From Pseudoalteromonas espejiana DSM 9414 (lineage in GTDB: Bacteria > Pseudomonadota > Gammaproteobacteria > Enterobacterales > Alteromonadaceae): a stretch of DNA of 64,000 nt. The stretch is taken from NCBI RefSeq assembly GCF_002221525.1, contig NZ_CP011028.1, forward strand, positions 1,127,001-1,191,000. The letters run 5' to 3'. Position numbers and translations under genes: made by a program. Positions 43,072-52,942 of this stretch are shown here, in pieces. Under the pieces are notes generated by a model. That model saw only the letters and a list, made by a program, of their open reading frames with translations. It was not told the DNA's origin and did no database searches. Each line of letters begins with the position of its first letter. The first letter of the stretch is position 1.

Positions 43072-44658
43072 TTGACTACACATGATTTATCTAGCGCTCT
43101 TAACGCGTTATCAGCAACACAGCACCAGCACGCAATTAAAGGGATTAAACGTGGTATAGAGCGAGAGTCGCTGCGTATTAAAGGCAATGGCGCCATTTCA
43201 GCTTTAGGGCACCCTAAGGGCGTTGGTAGCGCATTAACTAACGGGCATATCACAACAGACTTCTCTGAGTCGTTACTTGAATTTATTACTCCCGTAAGTG
43301 AATCAGCAACAGAGACGCTAGAGCAATTAAAAGACCTACAAAAGTTTACCCTTGAACATATGGGTGATGAGCTTTTATGGCCAATTAGTATGCCGTGCTT
43401 TATTGAAGATCAAGACGACATAGTACTTGCCCAATTTGGTGATTCTAACACCGGCCGCATGAAAACACTGTACCGAGAAGGTTTAAAAAATCGTTACGGT
43501 AGTATGATGCAAGCCATTGCAGGTGTGCATTTTAATATTTCTTTTCCTGAATCGCTTTGGCAGTCTTTACATACTTTAAAGCAGAGTGAGCAAAGTTTAG
43601 AAGCGTTTATTTCAGATGGTTATTTAGCGCTTATTCGTAACTTTAAACGCGAACTTTGGTTAATTAGTTATTTGTTTGGTGCATCACCGGCATTGTGTAA
43701 CTCTTTTTTACAAGGGCGCAAAACCGACTTACCGTTTAAAAAGCTAGGGAAGGGCACACTTTATCTTGAAGTGGGTACAGCCCTGCGTTTGGGTAATTTA
43801 GGTTATACAAATAGTGCGCAGTCTTCATTGCGCGTAATGTACAACTCGCTAGATGAATATGTAGCAGGGCTTAAAAAAGCCATTAATACGCCGTCTGATT
43901 TATACGGCGATATTGACGACTACATAACGCAAGCACCTAAGCAGCTCAATAAAAATATTCTCCAAATTGAAAACGAGTTTTACTCGCCTATTCGCCCTAA
44001 ACGCAATGCAAAAAGTGGTGAAAAACCAACCGATGCATTACTACGTGCAGGAATTGAGTATGTTGAAATTAGAGCCCTTGATGTAAACCCGTTTAGCGAA
44101 ACTGGTATAGACATAGATCAGATTCATTTTTTAGATGTGTTTTTAACCTACTGCTTGCTAAAAAATTCGCCAGAAATGGATTGGGAAGAGCAAGCACGAA
44201 GCACTGAAAATCTAGATACTGTAGTAAACCAAGGCCGTGAGTTAGGTGTTATGCTTAACGACAACAATCAACAGCGTACTTTACAAAGCTGGGGCAGTGA
44301 AATATTTAACCAGCTTGGTGATGTTGCAAAGCATATGGACAAGGCTTATGGGGTTACTTATTACAGCGAAACCATTACTAAAATGGCAGCTTGGATTGAT
44401 AACCCTGCGCTTACTTTTTCAGGTCGCTATGTACGCGAACTAGAAAACGCTGGTATTGACAACGGATTATTTGCCATTCAATTGGCAAATAAATATAAGC
44501 AAAGCCATGCGCAAGCCGATTACAAAGTGTTTTCAAAACAATGGTTAGAGCAACAAGTAAAAGAGTCTGATAAAGCACGAGAAGAGATAGAACGCTCAGA
44601 TACTCTTAGCTTTACTGATTTTTTAGATGAATACTTTAAAGCGAAGGCTCCAGCTTAA
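43072..44658 (+). CDS. gshA: Glutamate-cysteine ligase
   Basis: A 528-residue enzyme catalysing the first step of glutathione synthesis (ATP-dependent joining of glutamate and cysteine). Family text: GIKRGIERESLRIKGNG, TTDFSESLLEFITP, GLKNRYGSMMQAIAGVHFNISF, and YVEIRALDVNPFSETGID, which hold the metal and substrate residues of the E. coli-type enzyme (518 residues). I choose TTG at 43072, five bases after AGGAAG; E. coli gshA also starts with TTG. An upstream GTG at 43054 has no clear site. Confidence 0.95.
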   Translation: MTTHDLSSALNALSATQHQHAIKGIKRGIERESLRIKGNGAISALGHPKGVGSALTNGHITTDFSESLLEFITPVSESATETLEQLKDLQKFTLEHMGDELLWPISMPCFIEDQDDIVLAQFGDSNTGRMKTLYREGLKNRYGSMMQAIAGVHFNISFPESLWQSLHTLKQSEQSLEAFISDGYLALIRNFKRELWLISYLFGASPALCNSFLQGRKTDLPFKKLGKGTLYLEVGTALRLGNLGYTNSAQSSLRVMYNSLDEYVAGLKKAINTPSDLYGDIDDYITQAPKQLNKNILQIENEFYSPIRPKRNAKSGEKPTDALLRAGIEYVEIRALDVNPFSETGIDIDQIHFLDVFLTYCLLKNSPEMDWEEQARSTENLDTVVNQGRELGVMLNDNNQQRTLQSWGSEIFNQLGDVAKHMDKAYGVTYYSETITKMAAWIDNPALTFSGRYVRELENAGIDNGLFAIQLANKYKQSHAQADYKVFSKQWLEQQVKESDKAREEIERSDTLSFTDFLDEYFKAKAPA

Positions 44659-44677
44659 TAAATAACACGCAAAAAAA

Positions 44678-44706
44678 ACGCAGCCCAAGGTGGCTGCGTA
44701 AATATT
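44678..44706 (+). terminator. Terminator after gshA
   Basis: ACGCAGCC and GGCTGCGT pair around CAAGGT. The T tract is interrupted, so efficiency is uncertain. Confidence 0.65.
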
Positions 44707-44791
44707 TTTCAGGGATGAAACAATGCTATACTGCTGTATTCATAAACTCAGACCCACGCTTTTTTAAAAAGTTCAGTGAGATCTTATAAAA

Positions 44792-45403
44792 ATGAAAAAA
44801 AATGCAATTATTTTATCTTTCGCCCTTTCTTTAGCTGGTTGTGCAACAGCGCCCCCTAAGCAACCTAATGATCTTTGTAAAATTTTTGAGGAAAAGTCCG
44901 ATTGGTACTTTGACGCAAAAGACGCACAAGAAAAATGGGGTTCACCTAAACACGTACTTATGAGCATGATGTACCAAGAAAGCTCATTTCGTCATGATGC
45001 AGCGCCGCCTATGGAATACTTTTTATGGATAATTCCTACCGGACGTGCCAGCGATGCCTATGGTTATTCGCAAGCTAAAACACCTACTTGGTCTGATTAT
45101 ATTCGCGAAACTGGTAACAACGGTGCCGACAGAGACGACTTTGATGATGCCATCGATTTTATGGCCTGGTTTGTTTATAAAACCCATAAAGTAAATGGAA
45201 TATCTAAATGGGATGCCTATGCGCAATACCTCAATTACCACGAAGGGTGGGGCGGTTATAAGCGTGGTACGTATAAAAAGAAAAAATGGCTAATGAGTGT
45301 GGCAAATAAAGTTAAACACCGCGCGAGTCGTTATGGTTCGCAACTTAAACGCTGCGAAGATGAGCTAGATAAAGGTTGGTTTGAGCGCTTAATTTTTGGT
45401 TAA
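44792..45403 (+). CDS. Lytic transglycosylase-like (SLT-fold) lipoprotein
   Basis: A 203-residue lipoprotein (SLAG-C17 lipobox). The domain resembles soluble-lytic-transglycosylase folds: VLMSMMYQESSFRHDA contains the candidate catalytic E63 in the ES motif, followed by AYGYSQAKTPTWSDY and the AQYLNYHEGWGGY segment. It would cleave peptidoglycan glycan strands in the periplasm. It is a single gene between terminators. The C-terminal basic stretch (KKKKWLMSVANKVKHR) is typical of this small family in marine gammaproteobacteria. Activity is not proven. Confidence 0.8.
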   Translation: MKKNAIILSFALSLAGCATAPPKQPNDLCKIFEEKSDWYFDAKDAQEKWGSPKHVLMSMMYQESSFRHDAAPPMEYFLWIIPTGRASDAYGYSQAKTPTWSDYIRETGNNGADRDDFDDAIDFMAWFVYKTHKVNGISKWDAYAQYLNYHEGWGGYKRGTYKKKKWLMSVANKVKHRASRYGSQLKRCEDELDKGWFERLIFG

Positions 45404-45419
45404 TGCAAAATACACTGAT

Positions 45420-45446
45420 AAAAAAGGAGCCTAGGCTCCTTTTTTA
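45420..45446. terminator. Bidirectional terminator between lipoprotein and corB
   Basis: AAAAAGGAGCC and GGCTCCTTTTT pair around a 2-base loop. Confidence 0.88.
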
Positions 45447-45457
45447 TTGCGTAATGT

Positions 45458-46726
45458 TTATACCTTACGCTGATTAGGCTTTATTTTTACCTGCTTAATC
45501 ATGTTCTCTTTTACTTCTAAAACCTCAACAGGGTAGCCGGCAATTCTTAGGCTTAAGTTAGCATCTGGAATGTCTTCTAGGTATTCAACAATTAAGCCGC
45601 TGAGGGTTTTAGGGCCATCAAGCGGAAACTCCCAGCCCATCTCTTTATTAAGGTCGCGTACGTTAGCACCGCCATCAACAATGAATGAGCCATCAGTTTG
45701 TGTTGTCACTTCTTCACTTGGCGTGCGCGTTTGCGTAGTGGTGAAGTCGCCTACCACTTCTTCTAAAATATCTTCTAGGGTTACTAAGCCTTGAATATCA
45801 CCATACTCATCAACCACAATACCAATACGCTCTTTTGATTGTTGGAACTTTAATAACTGAGTATTTAGAGATGTCCCCTCAGGAATAAAGTAAATCTCAC
45901 GTACGGCGCGTAATAGTGAAGGTTTATCAAATTGCTCTTTAGTTAACAGGCGAAGAGCATCACGAGAGTGAATAAAACCTACCGCGTCATCAATATTGTC
46001 GCGATAAAGTAGTACGCGCGTGTGTTGTGCATGAGTAAGCTGACGGCTTATTATTTTCCAGTCATCGTTGATATCAATCGCCACAATTTCATTTCGTGGG
46101 ATCATAATATCTTCAACGGTTACTTGCTCTAAGTCTAAAATTGACGTCAGCATGCTTTGGTGACGTGCAGGTATCAATGCACCCGACTCATTTAAGACAG
46201 ACTTTAGCTCTTCTTTGCTCATGCTATGTTCGTCTATTTGCTCCGCGCTAATACCAAATAAACGTAACATTCCATTGGTCATCCAGTTAACCACCACAAC
46301 AAATGGGAAGAGAATTTTAAGTAACCCTTTTAGAACGACCGAACTTGGGAAAGCGACTTTTTCTGGGTATAGGGCTGCGAGTGTTTTAGGCGTTACTTCA
46401 GCAAAAATAAGCACAACAAGTGTGAGCGCACCTGTTGCAATAGCAATACCTAAATCACCATATAAGCGAATACCAATGATGGTTGCAACTTGAGCAGCTG
46501 CAATATTAACGAGGTTATTACCAATAAGGATCAAGCCTATGAGCCTATCAGGTCGGCTCAGGAGCTTATTAACGCGTTTGGCAGCGCGATGGTTTTCTTT
46601 AGCGAGGTGACGCAGACGAATTCTGTTTATTGACATTATGCCCGTTTCAGAGCCAGAAAAGTATGCAGAACATAAAATTAAAATACCGAGTATTATAAAT
46701 AGAACACTCGTAGATATGCTGTCCAA
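45458..46726 (-). CDS. corB: CNNM/CorB family membrane protein (HlyC/CorC family transporter)
   Basis: A 422-residue inner-membrane protein. The DUF21 transmembrane domain spans about 1-190 (with SAYFSGSETGIMSINRIRLRHLA), followed by a pair of CBS domains (about 205-325; VEDIMIPRNEIVAID) and the C-terminal CorC_HlyC domain (from about 340). The family moves or regulates Mg2+ and related cations. E. coli CorB (YfjD) is the best match in length and gene order (next to ypjD and ffh). The start is TTG at 46726 after AAGGA; no better ATG is in frame nearby. Confidence 0.9.
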   Translation of the reverse strand: MDSISTSVLFIILGILILCSAYFSGSETGIMSINRIRLRHLAKENHRAAKRVNKLLSRPDRLIGLILIGNNLVNIAAAQVATIIGIRLYGDLGIAIATGALTLVVLIFAEVTPKTLAALYPEKVAFPSSVVLKGLLKILFPFVVVVNWMTNGMLRLFGISAEQIDEHSMSKEELKSVLNESGALIPARHQSMLTSILDLEQVTVEDIMIPRNEIVAIDINDDWKIISRQLTHAQHTRVLLYRDNIDDAVGFIHSRDALRLLTKEQFDKPSLLRAVREIYFIPEGTSLNTQLLKFQQSKERIGIVVDEYGDIQGLVTLEDILEEVVGDFTTTQTRTPSEEVTTQTDGSFIVDGGANVRDLNKEMGWEFPLDGPKTLSGLIVEYLEDIPDANLSLRIAGYPVEVLEVKENMIKQVKIKPNQRKV

Positions 46727-46787
46727 AGAAGGATCCTTATTTTATAAACCAATGCGTATTAAGCTAGAGTGAGCAATCAGAGTCAAG

Positions 46788-47594
46788 TTAAAACTTATTT
46801 AACACCACTTCTTGTATGAAACGGCTGCCAAAATAAGCAAGTGTGAGGATAAATGCAGCGACCATGATTGTTATTACCACAGGTTTACCACGCCAGCCTT
46901 TTTTCATATGGCCCAGCGCTACAGTTACAAAAATAACCCATGCAACAAGCGATAAAATAGTCTTATGAATAAATTCTTTAGCAAACATACCATCTAAAAA
47001 TACAAACCCTGTAAGTAATGCAAATGTAAGCAATATCGTACCAAGGTTTAGTAGTTGGTATAGTTGGCGCTCAACCACCATTAGCGGCGGTAAGTGGCTA
47101 TGTACAATAGCTAAATCTTTTCGTTTTAAGCGTTTATCAATAAAGTAAAACTGCACGCCATATAAAGTCGCAATAATTAAAATGCAATATGCTAAAAGCG
47201 AAAGCGATATATGAGAAATAAGCCCTACTTCAATATTAAAGCTTTGTAATAAAATATGATGCGGTATAAAAAGGCTGCCTATTGTGAGCAGGGCGGCAAA
47301 GCCATACACCACAGGTAAAAGCAACGTGGCAGGAAATTTTAACGACACAGCTGTTACCGATACCACAATGACCCAACAAGTCAGTAGCGCGACATTTACT
47401 ATGCTCAGGTCTTGGCCATCGGAGCGAAACACCGAATTAACCAACAACAGCATATGCGCCAATATAGCCACAGTACTTAATATTACTGTTACTTTTTGGC
47501 TTGGGCCTTGTTGATGAAACAGGCGAGTTAACACGTGAGACGTTGCTAACACATAAAATAAACTGGCAATAATAGTTAAACTAATAATCAGCAT
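46788..47594 (-). CDS. ypjD: Inner membrane protein YpjD, CcsA/cytochrome c assembly family
   Basis: A 268-residue multi-spanning membrane protein (about eight helices), close to E. coli YpjD (263). It belongs to the CcsA/CcmC family of haem-handling proteins, with the conserved Trp/His-containing segments late in the protein (SLVAWVIFVTVALGHMKKGWRG). Its precise role is unknown. I choose ATG at 47594, giving MLIISLTIIASLFYVLATS; the frame is open for 27 further codons without conserved text. It is divergent from ffh, as in E. coli. Confidence 0.85.
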   Translation of the reverse strand: MLIISLTIIASLFYVLATSHVLTRLFHQQGPSQKVTVILSTVAILAHMLLLVNSVFRSDGQDLSIVNVALLTCWVIVVSVTAVSLKFPATLLLPVVYGFAALLTIGSLFIPHHILLQSFNIEVGLISHISLSLLAYCILIIATLYGVQFYFIDKRLKRKDLAIVHSHLPPLMVVERQLYQLLNLGTILLTFALLTGFVFLDGMFAKEFIHKTILSLVAWVIFVTVALGHMKKGWRGKPVVITIMVAAFILTLAYFGSRFIQEVVLNKF

Positions 47595-47847
47595 TGTGCT
47601 TGGGCCACTTATAATTAGAGTCAAATAATTCTTGTTGTTATAAACGCATTGTATTTTATAGCAAAGCAATTGCATAGACCTAAAAAAAGAAACTCAATAA
47701 GCTGTGCTTCAATACTGTATTGTGCGCCATCATTTACGGTATACTGTTTTTAATTGAAATTTAATACTATTGGTCCCATTTAATGGGCATGCGCAAAATA
47801 AGTGTTAGCTTATTGGATCAATATAAACGTCTTATCGGAACCGTTAC

Positions 47848-49227
47848 ATGTTTGAGAACCTCCAAGAACGATTAGGTAAAACCTTAAAAAATATTAGTGG
47901 CCGCGGCCGTTTAACAGAAGACAACATCAAAGATACGTTACGCGAAGTGCGTATGGCATTTTTAGAAGCTGACGTTGCCTTACCTGTTGTTCGCGAGTTT
48001 GTGAAGCAAGTTAAAGAACGTGCCGTTGGCGTTGAAGTGACAAAAAGCTTAAGCCCAGGCCAAGTATTTATAAAAATAGTGCGTGAAGAGCTTGAAAAGG
48101 CAATGGGTGAAGCGAACGAAGAGCTAAGCCTAAATGCACAACCGCCGGCCGTTGTTATGATGGCGGGTCTGCAAGGTGCTGGTAAAACCACCAGTGTGGG
48201 TAAACTTGCTAAGTTTTTAAAAGAGCGTAAAAAGAAATCTGTTTTAGTTGTAAGTGCCGACGTATATCGCCCTGCGGCGATAAAACAGCTAGAAACACTA
48301 GCAACTGAAGTCGATGTTGATTTTTTCCCAAGTGATATTTCGCAAAAGCCGGTTGATATAGCTACAGCGGCTATTTCGCATGCTAAAAAGAAGTTTATAG
48401 ATGTAGTTCTTGTTGATACCGCAGGCCGTTTGCACGTAGACAACGAAATGATGGGCGAAATTAAAGACCTGCATAAAGCAATCAACCCAATCGAAACCTT
48501 GTTTGTTGTTGATGCGATGACAGGTCAAGATGCGGCTAACACTGCAAAAGCGTTTGACGAAGCGCTCCCTTTAACAGGTGTTATTTTAACAAAAACCGAT
48601 GGTGATGCCCGAGGTGGTGCAGCGCTATCTATTCGTCATATTACCGGTAAGCCAATTAAGTTTATGGGTGTGGGCGAGCGTACGGATGCACTAGAGCCAT
48701 TCCATCCTGACCGTATAGCTTCGCGTATTTTAGGTATGGGCGATGTACTTTCATTAATCGAAGAAGTCGAAATGAAAGTTGATAAAGAGCAAGCAGCTAA
48801 AGTTGCTCAAAAAGTATTTAAAGGCGATGGTTTTACGCTTGATGATTTTGCTGAGCAACTTAAGCAAATGAAAAACATGGGCGGCATGATGTCGATGCTC
48901 GATAAGCTCCCTGGTATGCAAAACCTTCCTGATGCTGTAAAAGGGCAAATGGGCGATAAAACTTTTGTACAAATGGAAGCAATTATTAGCTCAATGACTA
49001 AAAAAGAGCGCGCACGCCCAGAAATTATTAAAGGGTCACGCAAAAAGCGTATTGCAGCGGGTTCTGGTACGCAAGTGCAAGAGATCAATAAGCTGCTAAA
49101 ACAGTTTACGCAAATGCAAAAAATGATGAAAAAGATGAAAGGTAAAGGCGGCATGCAAAAAATGATGCGCGGCATGAAAGGCATGTTACCCCCTGGAATG
49201 ATGGGTGGCGGTGGCCCTAAATTTTAA
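47848..49227 (+). CDS. ffh: Signal recognition particle protein Ffh
   Basis: A 459-residue SRP GTPase that binds signal sequences of nascent membrane proteins together with 4.5S RNA and FtsY. The N domain (to ~90), G domain with GLQGAGKTTSVGKL (about 105-118), DTAGRL, TKTDGDARGG, and the Met-rich M domain (from about 330) ending MKGMLPPGMMGGGGPKF are all present. About 170 bases precede it; a TATACT lies near 47740. E. coli Ffh is 453 residues. A terminator follows. Confidence 0.97.
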   Translation: MFENLQERLGKTLKNISGRGRLTEDNIKDTLREVRMAFLEADVALPVVREFVKQVKERAVGVEVTKSLSPGQVFIKIVREELEKAMGEANEELSLNAQPPAVVMMAGLQGAGKTTSVGKLAKFLKERKKKSVLVVSADVYRPAAIKQLETLATEVDVDFFPSDISQKPVDIATAAISHAKKKFIDVVLVDTAGRLHVDNEMMGEIKDLHKAINPIETLFVVDAMTGQDAANTAKAFDEALPLTGVILTKTDGDARGGAALSIRHITGKPIKFMGVGERTDALEPFHPDRIASRILGMGDVLSLIEEVEMKVDKEQAAKVAQKVFKGDGFTLDDFAEQLKQMKNMGGMMSMLDKLPGMQNLPDAVKGQMGDKTFVQMEAIISSMTKKERARPEIIKGSRKKRIAAGSGTQVQEINKLLKQFTQMQKMMKKMKGKGGMQKMMRGMKGMLPPGMMGGGGPKF

Positions 49228-49263
49228 TATAGCGCGTTAATACGTACTATATATTGTATAACT

Positions 49264-49287
49264 AAAGGGCCAACTGGCCCTTTTTTG
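49264..49287 (+). terminator. Terminator after ffh
   Basis: AAAGGGCC and GGCCCTTT pair around AACT, with a T run. Confidence 0.9.
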
Positions 49288-49382
49288 TTGAATAAATTAT
49301 GCGCGTGGTGCATGATAATCTATTAATTGTGGCCCAGATCACAGTTTAACCTACTAAAGTGGCTTTTTGCTGCACTTCTTAC

Positions 49383-49410
49383 TTGCATTGTTGCTAAAAA
49401 CTCGTACAAT
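49383..49410 (+). promoter_or_regulatory. Promoter of the rpsP operon and leader hairpin
   Basis: TTGCAT, 16-base spacer, TACAAT. A CTCCCCA-TAC-TGGGGAG hairpin follows at 49418-49434 in the leader. This lies upstream of rpsP-rimM-trmD-rplS. Confidence 0.6.
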
Positions 49411-49477
49411 TCCCCAGCTCCCCATACTGGGGAGTAAATCTTATTAATGAAAACAGTCAATCTATTTAGAGGACGGT

Positions 49478-49726
49478 ATGGTAACTATTCGTTTGCAACG
49501 TGGTGGCGCTAAAAAACGCCCTTTCTATCAAATTGTGGTTGCGGATAGCCGTTTCTCGCGTGACGGTCGCTTCATCGAGAAAGTTGGTTTCTTTAACCCA
49601 ATTGCTTCAGGTCAAGAAGAAAAACTTCGTTTAGATTTACCACGTGTTGATCACTGGGTAGGTCAAGGCGCAGGTCTTTCAGATCGTGTAGCTAAGTTAG
49701 TTAAAGACGCTCGTAAAGCGGCTTAA
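49478..49726 (+). CDS. rpsP: 30S ribosomal protein S16
   Basis: An 82-residue protein, the same length as E. coli S16. It starts [29 protein letters not shown] and has the usual GFFNP segment. It helps assemble the 5' domain of 16S rRNA. AGAGGACGGT precedes the ATG. First gene of rpsP-rimM-trmD-rplS, with 17 bases to rimM. Confidence 0.97.
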   Translation: MVTIRLQRGGAKKRPFYQIVVADSRFSRDGRFIEKVGFFNPIASGQEEKLRLDLPRVDHWVGQGAGLSDRVAKLVKDARKAA

Positions 49727-49743
49727 TAGGCGTAAGTGTAACC

Positions 49744-50280
49744 ATGAGTCAAGAGAACACCTCATCAATAATTGTCGTAGGAAAGCTCGGTGCCCCATAT
49801 GGTATAAAGGGCTGGCTTAAGGTACATTCATTTACTGATGATCCCCAAGGGATCTTCGATTTCAGCCCGTGGTTGATAGGGCAACAAGGTAAATGGCAGA
49901 CCTTAGAAGTGGTCGACTGGCGTCGCCACAACAAAGGCTTTATCGCTAAAATTGCGCAAGTAAACGACAGAGACGAAGCAATGGCTTATACCCATGCAGA
50001 AATATCAGTTGATTCAGCGCAATTACCAGAACTCCCGCAAGGTGAGTTTTATTGGCGAGATCTCATTGGCATGTCGGTTGTAACTGATAAAGGTTACAAT
50101 TTAGGCATTGTTGATGACCTGATGGAGACAGGATCAAATGACGTACTGGTTGTGAAAGCAAACAGTAAAGATGCATTTGGTCAAGCAGAGCGTTTAATTC
50201 CTTTTTTAACTGATTCAGTTATTAAAGCGGTTAACCATGATGCGAGAGAAATTACAGTAGACTGGGATCCTGGGTTTTAA
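49744..50280 (+). CDS. rimM: 16S rRNA processing protein RimM
   Basis: A 178-residue maturation factor of the 30S head. N-terminal RimM barrel domain ([21 protein letters not shown]) and C-terminal PRC barrel ([21 protein letters not shown], then GSNDVLVVK) with ERLIPFL. It binds S19. The stop overlaps the trmD start by one base (TAATG), so the genes are coupled. Confidence 0.96.
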   Translation: MSQENTSSIIVVGKLGAPYGIKGWLKVHSFTDDPQGIFDFSPWLIGQQGKWQTLEVVDWRRHNKGFIAKIAQVNDRDEAMAYTHAEISVDSAQLPELPQGEFYWRDLIGMSVVTDKGYNLGIVDDLMETGSNDVLVVKANSKDAFGQAERLIPFLTDSVIKAVNHDAREITVDWDPGF

Positions 50281-51047
50281 TGACTCAAACTAGTTCATTA
50301 TGGGTAGGGGTGATAAGCCTTTTCCCTGACATGTTTGATGCTATTACACACCAAGGTGTCACTGGTCGCGCAGTGAAAAATGGCTTAATTGACTTTAACT
50401 GCTGGAATCCACGTGACTATGCTTTAGATAAGCATAGGACTGTAGATGACCGTCCTTACGGGGGCGGACCCGGTATGTTAATGATGGTTGAGCCATTAAA
50501 ACAAGCCATTCTTGACGCTAAAAAAGCGGCAGGCGATGGCGCAAAAGTAATTTATATGTCCCCGCAAGGGCGCAAATTAGATCAGCAAGGGGCGAGCGAA
50601 CTCGCAAACTCTGAAAAGCTGATTTTGATTGCCGGTCGCTATGAAGGTATAGACGAGAGAATAATAGAGTCATACGTTGACGAAGAATGGTCAATTGGTG
50701 ATTTTATTTTGAGTGGTGGTGAACTACCCGCCATGACATTAATTGACGCAGTAGCGCGATTAGTGCCAGGTGTATTAGGTCATAACCAGTCAGCAGAGCA
50801 AGACTCATTTTCGGATGGCTTGCTAGATTGTCCTCACTATACACGGCCAGAAACATTGGACGACAAACAGGTGCCTGCTGTATTGCTCAGCGGAAACCAC
50901 CAAGAGATAGCTAAATGGCGGCTTAAGCAGTCATTAGGCAGAACTTGGCTACGCCGTCCTGACTTGTTGCATAACCTAGCTCTGACTGAGGAGCAAGCGG
51001 TATTACTCGCGCAATTTCAGCAAGAGTACCAAAAAGCTTGTGGCTAG
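50280..51047 (+). CDS. trmD: tRNA (guanine-N1)-methyltransferase
   Basis: A 255-residue (E. coli 255) SAM-dependent enzyme that methylates G37 in tRNAs with G36. It has the trefoil-knot SPOUT core with [10 protein letters not shown], the SAM loop [14 protein letters not shown], and [19 protein letters not shown] text ([16 protein letters not shown]). The C-terminal domain holds HYTRPE and [13 protein letters not shown]. It is coupled to rimM; rplS starts 34 bases downstream. Confidence 0.97.
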   Translation: MTQTSSLWVGVISLFPDMFDAITHQGVTGRAVKNGLIDFNCWNPRDYALDKHRTVDDRPYGGGPGMLMMVEPLKQAILDAKKAAGDGAKVIYMSPQGRKLDQQGASELANSEKLILIAGRYEGIDERIIESYVDEEWSIGDFILSGGELPAMTLIDAVARLVPGVLGHNQSAEQDSFSDGLLDCPHYTRPETLDDKQVPAVLLSGNHQEIAKWRLKQSLGRTWLRRPDLLHNLALTEEQAVLLAQFQQEYQKACG

Positions 51048-51080
51048 AAGACAGTTACACCTAGGAAAGTGAGAAACATA

Positions 51081-51440
51081 ATGGCAAAAGTAAACCAAAA
51101 TATTATTAAAGCGCTTGAAGATGAGCAGCTTAAAACAGACGTACCAGCATTCGGTGCTGGTGACACTGTAGTAGTACAAGTAAAAGTAAAAGAAGGTAAC
51201 AAAGAGCGTCTACAGGCCTTTGAAGGTGTTGTAATCGCTAAGCGTAATCGTGGTCTTCACTCAGCATTCACAGTTCGTAAAATTTCGAGCGGTGAAGGTG
51301 TTGAGCGTGTATTCCAAACGCACAGCCCTCTTATCGATAGCGTAACAGTTAAGCGTCGCGGTGCAGTTCGTCGTGCTAAGCTTTACTACCTACGTGAGCG
51401 TTCTGGTAAATCTGCACGTATTAGAGAAAAACTTAACTAA
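51081..51440 (+). CDS. rplS: 50S ribosomal protein L19
   Basis: A 119-residue protein (E. coli 115) at the 30S-50S interface. Typical text: [59 protein letters not shown] and [20 protein letters not shown] take ATG at 51081; a GTG 12 bases before is less likely. It is last in the operon, followed by a very strong terminator. Confidence 0.97.
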   Translation: MAKVNQNIIKALEDEQLKTDVPAFGAGDTVVVQVKVKEGNKERLQAFEGVVIAKRNRGLHSAFTVRKISSGEGVERVFQTHSPLIDSVTVKRRGAVRRAKLYYLRERSGKSARIREKLN

Positions 51441-51464
51441 TACGCGCTGTTTATCAACGCAAAG

Positions 51465-51506
51465 AAAACGGGTTGCAATCTTAGGATTGCAACCCGTTTT
51501 GGTTTT
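51465..51506 (+). terminator. Strong terminator after rplS
   Basis: A perfect 16-bp stem (AAAACGGGTTGCAATC and its complement, loop TTAG), then GGTTTTT. Confidence 0.92.
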
Positions 51507-51704
51507 TAAGCTAATATTTTTGTCAAACATAACGCTGCTCCTTCTTAGTCCGTAACACCTTTCCTTTGTAAATAATCAACCTCTACTTTGCTATATTAGC
51601 CTTTTAACACAAACCTGATCCTGTTAGTATTTAACGTATTGATTAGTTTACCTTATTGTAAATTTATATTTACGAAATGAGTTGTTTATAGGTGGAATGA
51701 GAAC

Positions 51705-52838
51705 GTGGCTGAATTAAGTGATTTATCACAATTACGAGATGGCATAGATGAATGCGATGCACAATTAGTTGCTTTACTCGCTAAGCGAAATGCAATAACA
51801 CAACAAATTGGTGCTATTAAACAGCAAACAGGTTCACCACTGCATGCGCCAGAGCGAGAAGCTGCTTTGCTAGCAGCTCGTCGCGAGGAAGCATTAAAGC
51901 AAGGCGTAAGCCCTGATCTAGTAGAAGATATATTACGCCGCATGATGCGTGAAGCTTACCAAAACCAGCAAGCTAAACTTGCCTGTGCGGCACTTGAACT
52001 TTCGCCTATTGTTATTGTTGGCGGCCAAGGAGCTATGGGGCAGTTGTTTGCTCAACAGTTTATGCGCTCAGGTTACGAAGTTAAAATCTTAGACAAAGAT
52101 CAACAAAATGACGCAGAGGCTATATTAGCAGGCGCAAAGTTGGTAATGATAAGTGTGCCAATCAACGCACTCGAAACCGTTGTCGCTAAGCTACCTAAAC
52201 TTGATGATGACTGCTTACTTGTTGATATTACATCGGTAAAAAAATCGCCTATTAACGCTTTACAAGCAGCTCATAGTGGCCCGGTTGTTGGTTTGCACCC
52301 TATGTTTGGCCCTGACATTTCGCATTGGGTAAAACAAACCGTGGTTGTATGTGAGGGGCGAGATCACAGTGCTGCTCAAGGTTTGTTGGCGCAGTTGCAA
52401 GTTTGGGGTTGTCAGTTAGTTGAGCTAGACGCTAAGAAGCATGATGAAGCAATGCAAATTATTCAGGTAATGCGCCACTTAACAACATTTGTATATGGGC
52501 AGTTTTTGGCAAAACAAAGCCATACATTGGAAGAGCTGAGAAGTTGCTCTTCACCTATCTATCAGCTAGAGCTGATGATGGTAGGACGCTTATTTGCGCA
52601 ATCACCAGAACTGTATTCAGATATAATGTTAGCGCAGTTTGATGATGTAGAGAATTTATTAGCGCAGTATCAAGAGACCTTTGCACAGACTCTTGAAAAG
52701 CTAAAAGCGGGAGATAAAGGCGCACTCATCGATGCATTTGCTGATGCTAAAGCGTATTTTTCAGACTCTACAGCACACTTTTTAACGCAAAGTCGTAGCC
52801 TGCTAAATAAAGCAAATGACGCCAAGGTATTAGATTAA
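51705..52838 (+). CDS. tyrA: Bifunctional chorismate mutase/prephenate dehydrogenase
   Basis: A 377-residue enzyme (E. coli TyrA 373). An N-terminal chorismate mutase (to about 90, LRDGIDECDAQLVALLAKRNAI) is fused to prephenate dehydrogenase with NAD loop IVIVGGQGAMGQLFAQQF and catalytic GLHPMFGPD and EVMRHLTTF-like VMRHLTTFVYG. It leads chorismate to 4-hydroxyphenylpyruvate for tyrosine. Start GTG at 51705 follows AGGTGG by nine bases. It faces pheA across a shared terminator. Confidence 0.95.
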   Translation: MAELSDLSQLRDGIDECDAQLVALLAKRNAITQQIGAIKQQTGSPLHAPEREAALLAARREEALKQGVSPDLVEDILRRMMREAYQNQQAKLACAALELSPIVIVGGQGAMGQLFAQQFMRSGYEVKILDKDQQNDAEAILAGAKLVMISVPINALETVVAKLPKLDDDCLLVDITSVKKSPINALQAAHSGPVVGLHPMFGPDISHWVKQTVVVCEGRDHSAAQGLLAQLQVWGCQLVELDAKKHDEAMQIIQVMRHLTTFVYGQFLAKQSHTLEELRSCSSPIYQLELMMVGRLFAQSPELYSDIMLAQFDDVENLLAQYQETFAQTLEKLKAGDKGALIDAFADAKAYFSDSTAHFLTQSRSLLNKANDAKVLD

Positions 52839-52898
52839 AAAGGTTAAAAATGTGTAGTTAATAAAGATATACACTAAAAGTATTTTAAATGAGCGATT

Positions 52899-52925
52899 AA
52901 AAAAGGGCCTAGTTAGGCCCTTTTT
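52899..52925. terminator. Shared terminator between tyrA and pheA
   Basis: AAAAAGGGCCTA pairs with TAGGCCCTTTTT (2-base loop), symmetric for both strands. Confidence 0.9.
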
Positions 52926-52942
52926 AGTATTTGCGTGTTAGG

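Noticed and set aside
42996..43253. Minus-strand frame across the gshA start
   Set aside because: It overlaps the conserved gshA N-terminus and the intergenic region and has no recognisable motif.
49328..49343. CRP-like site TGTGGCCCAGATCACA upstream of rpsP
   Set aside because: One half-site is poor, and it lies about 55 bases before the -35 of a ribosomal operon. It may be chance, so no feature is claimed.
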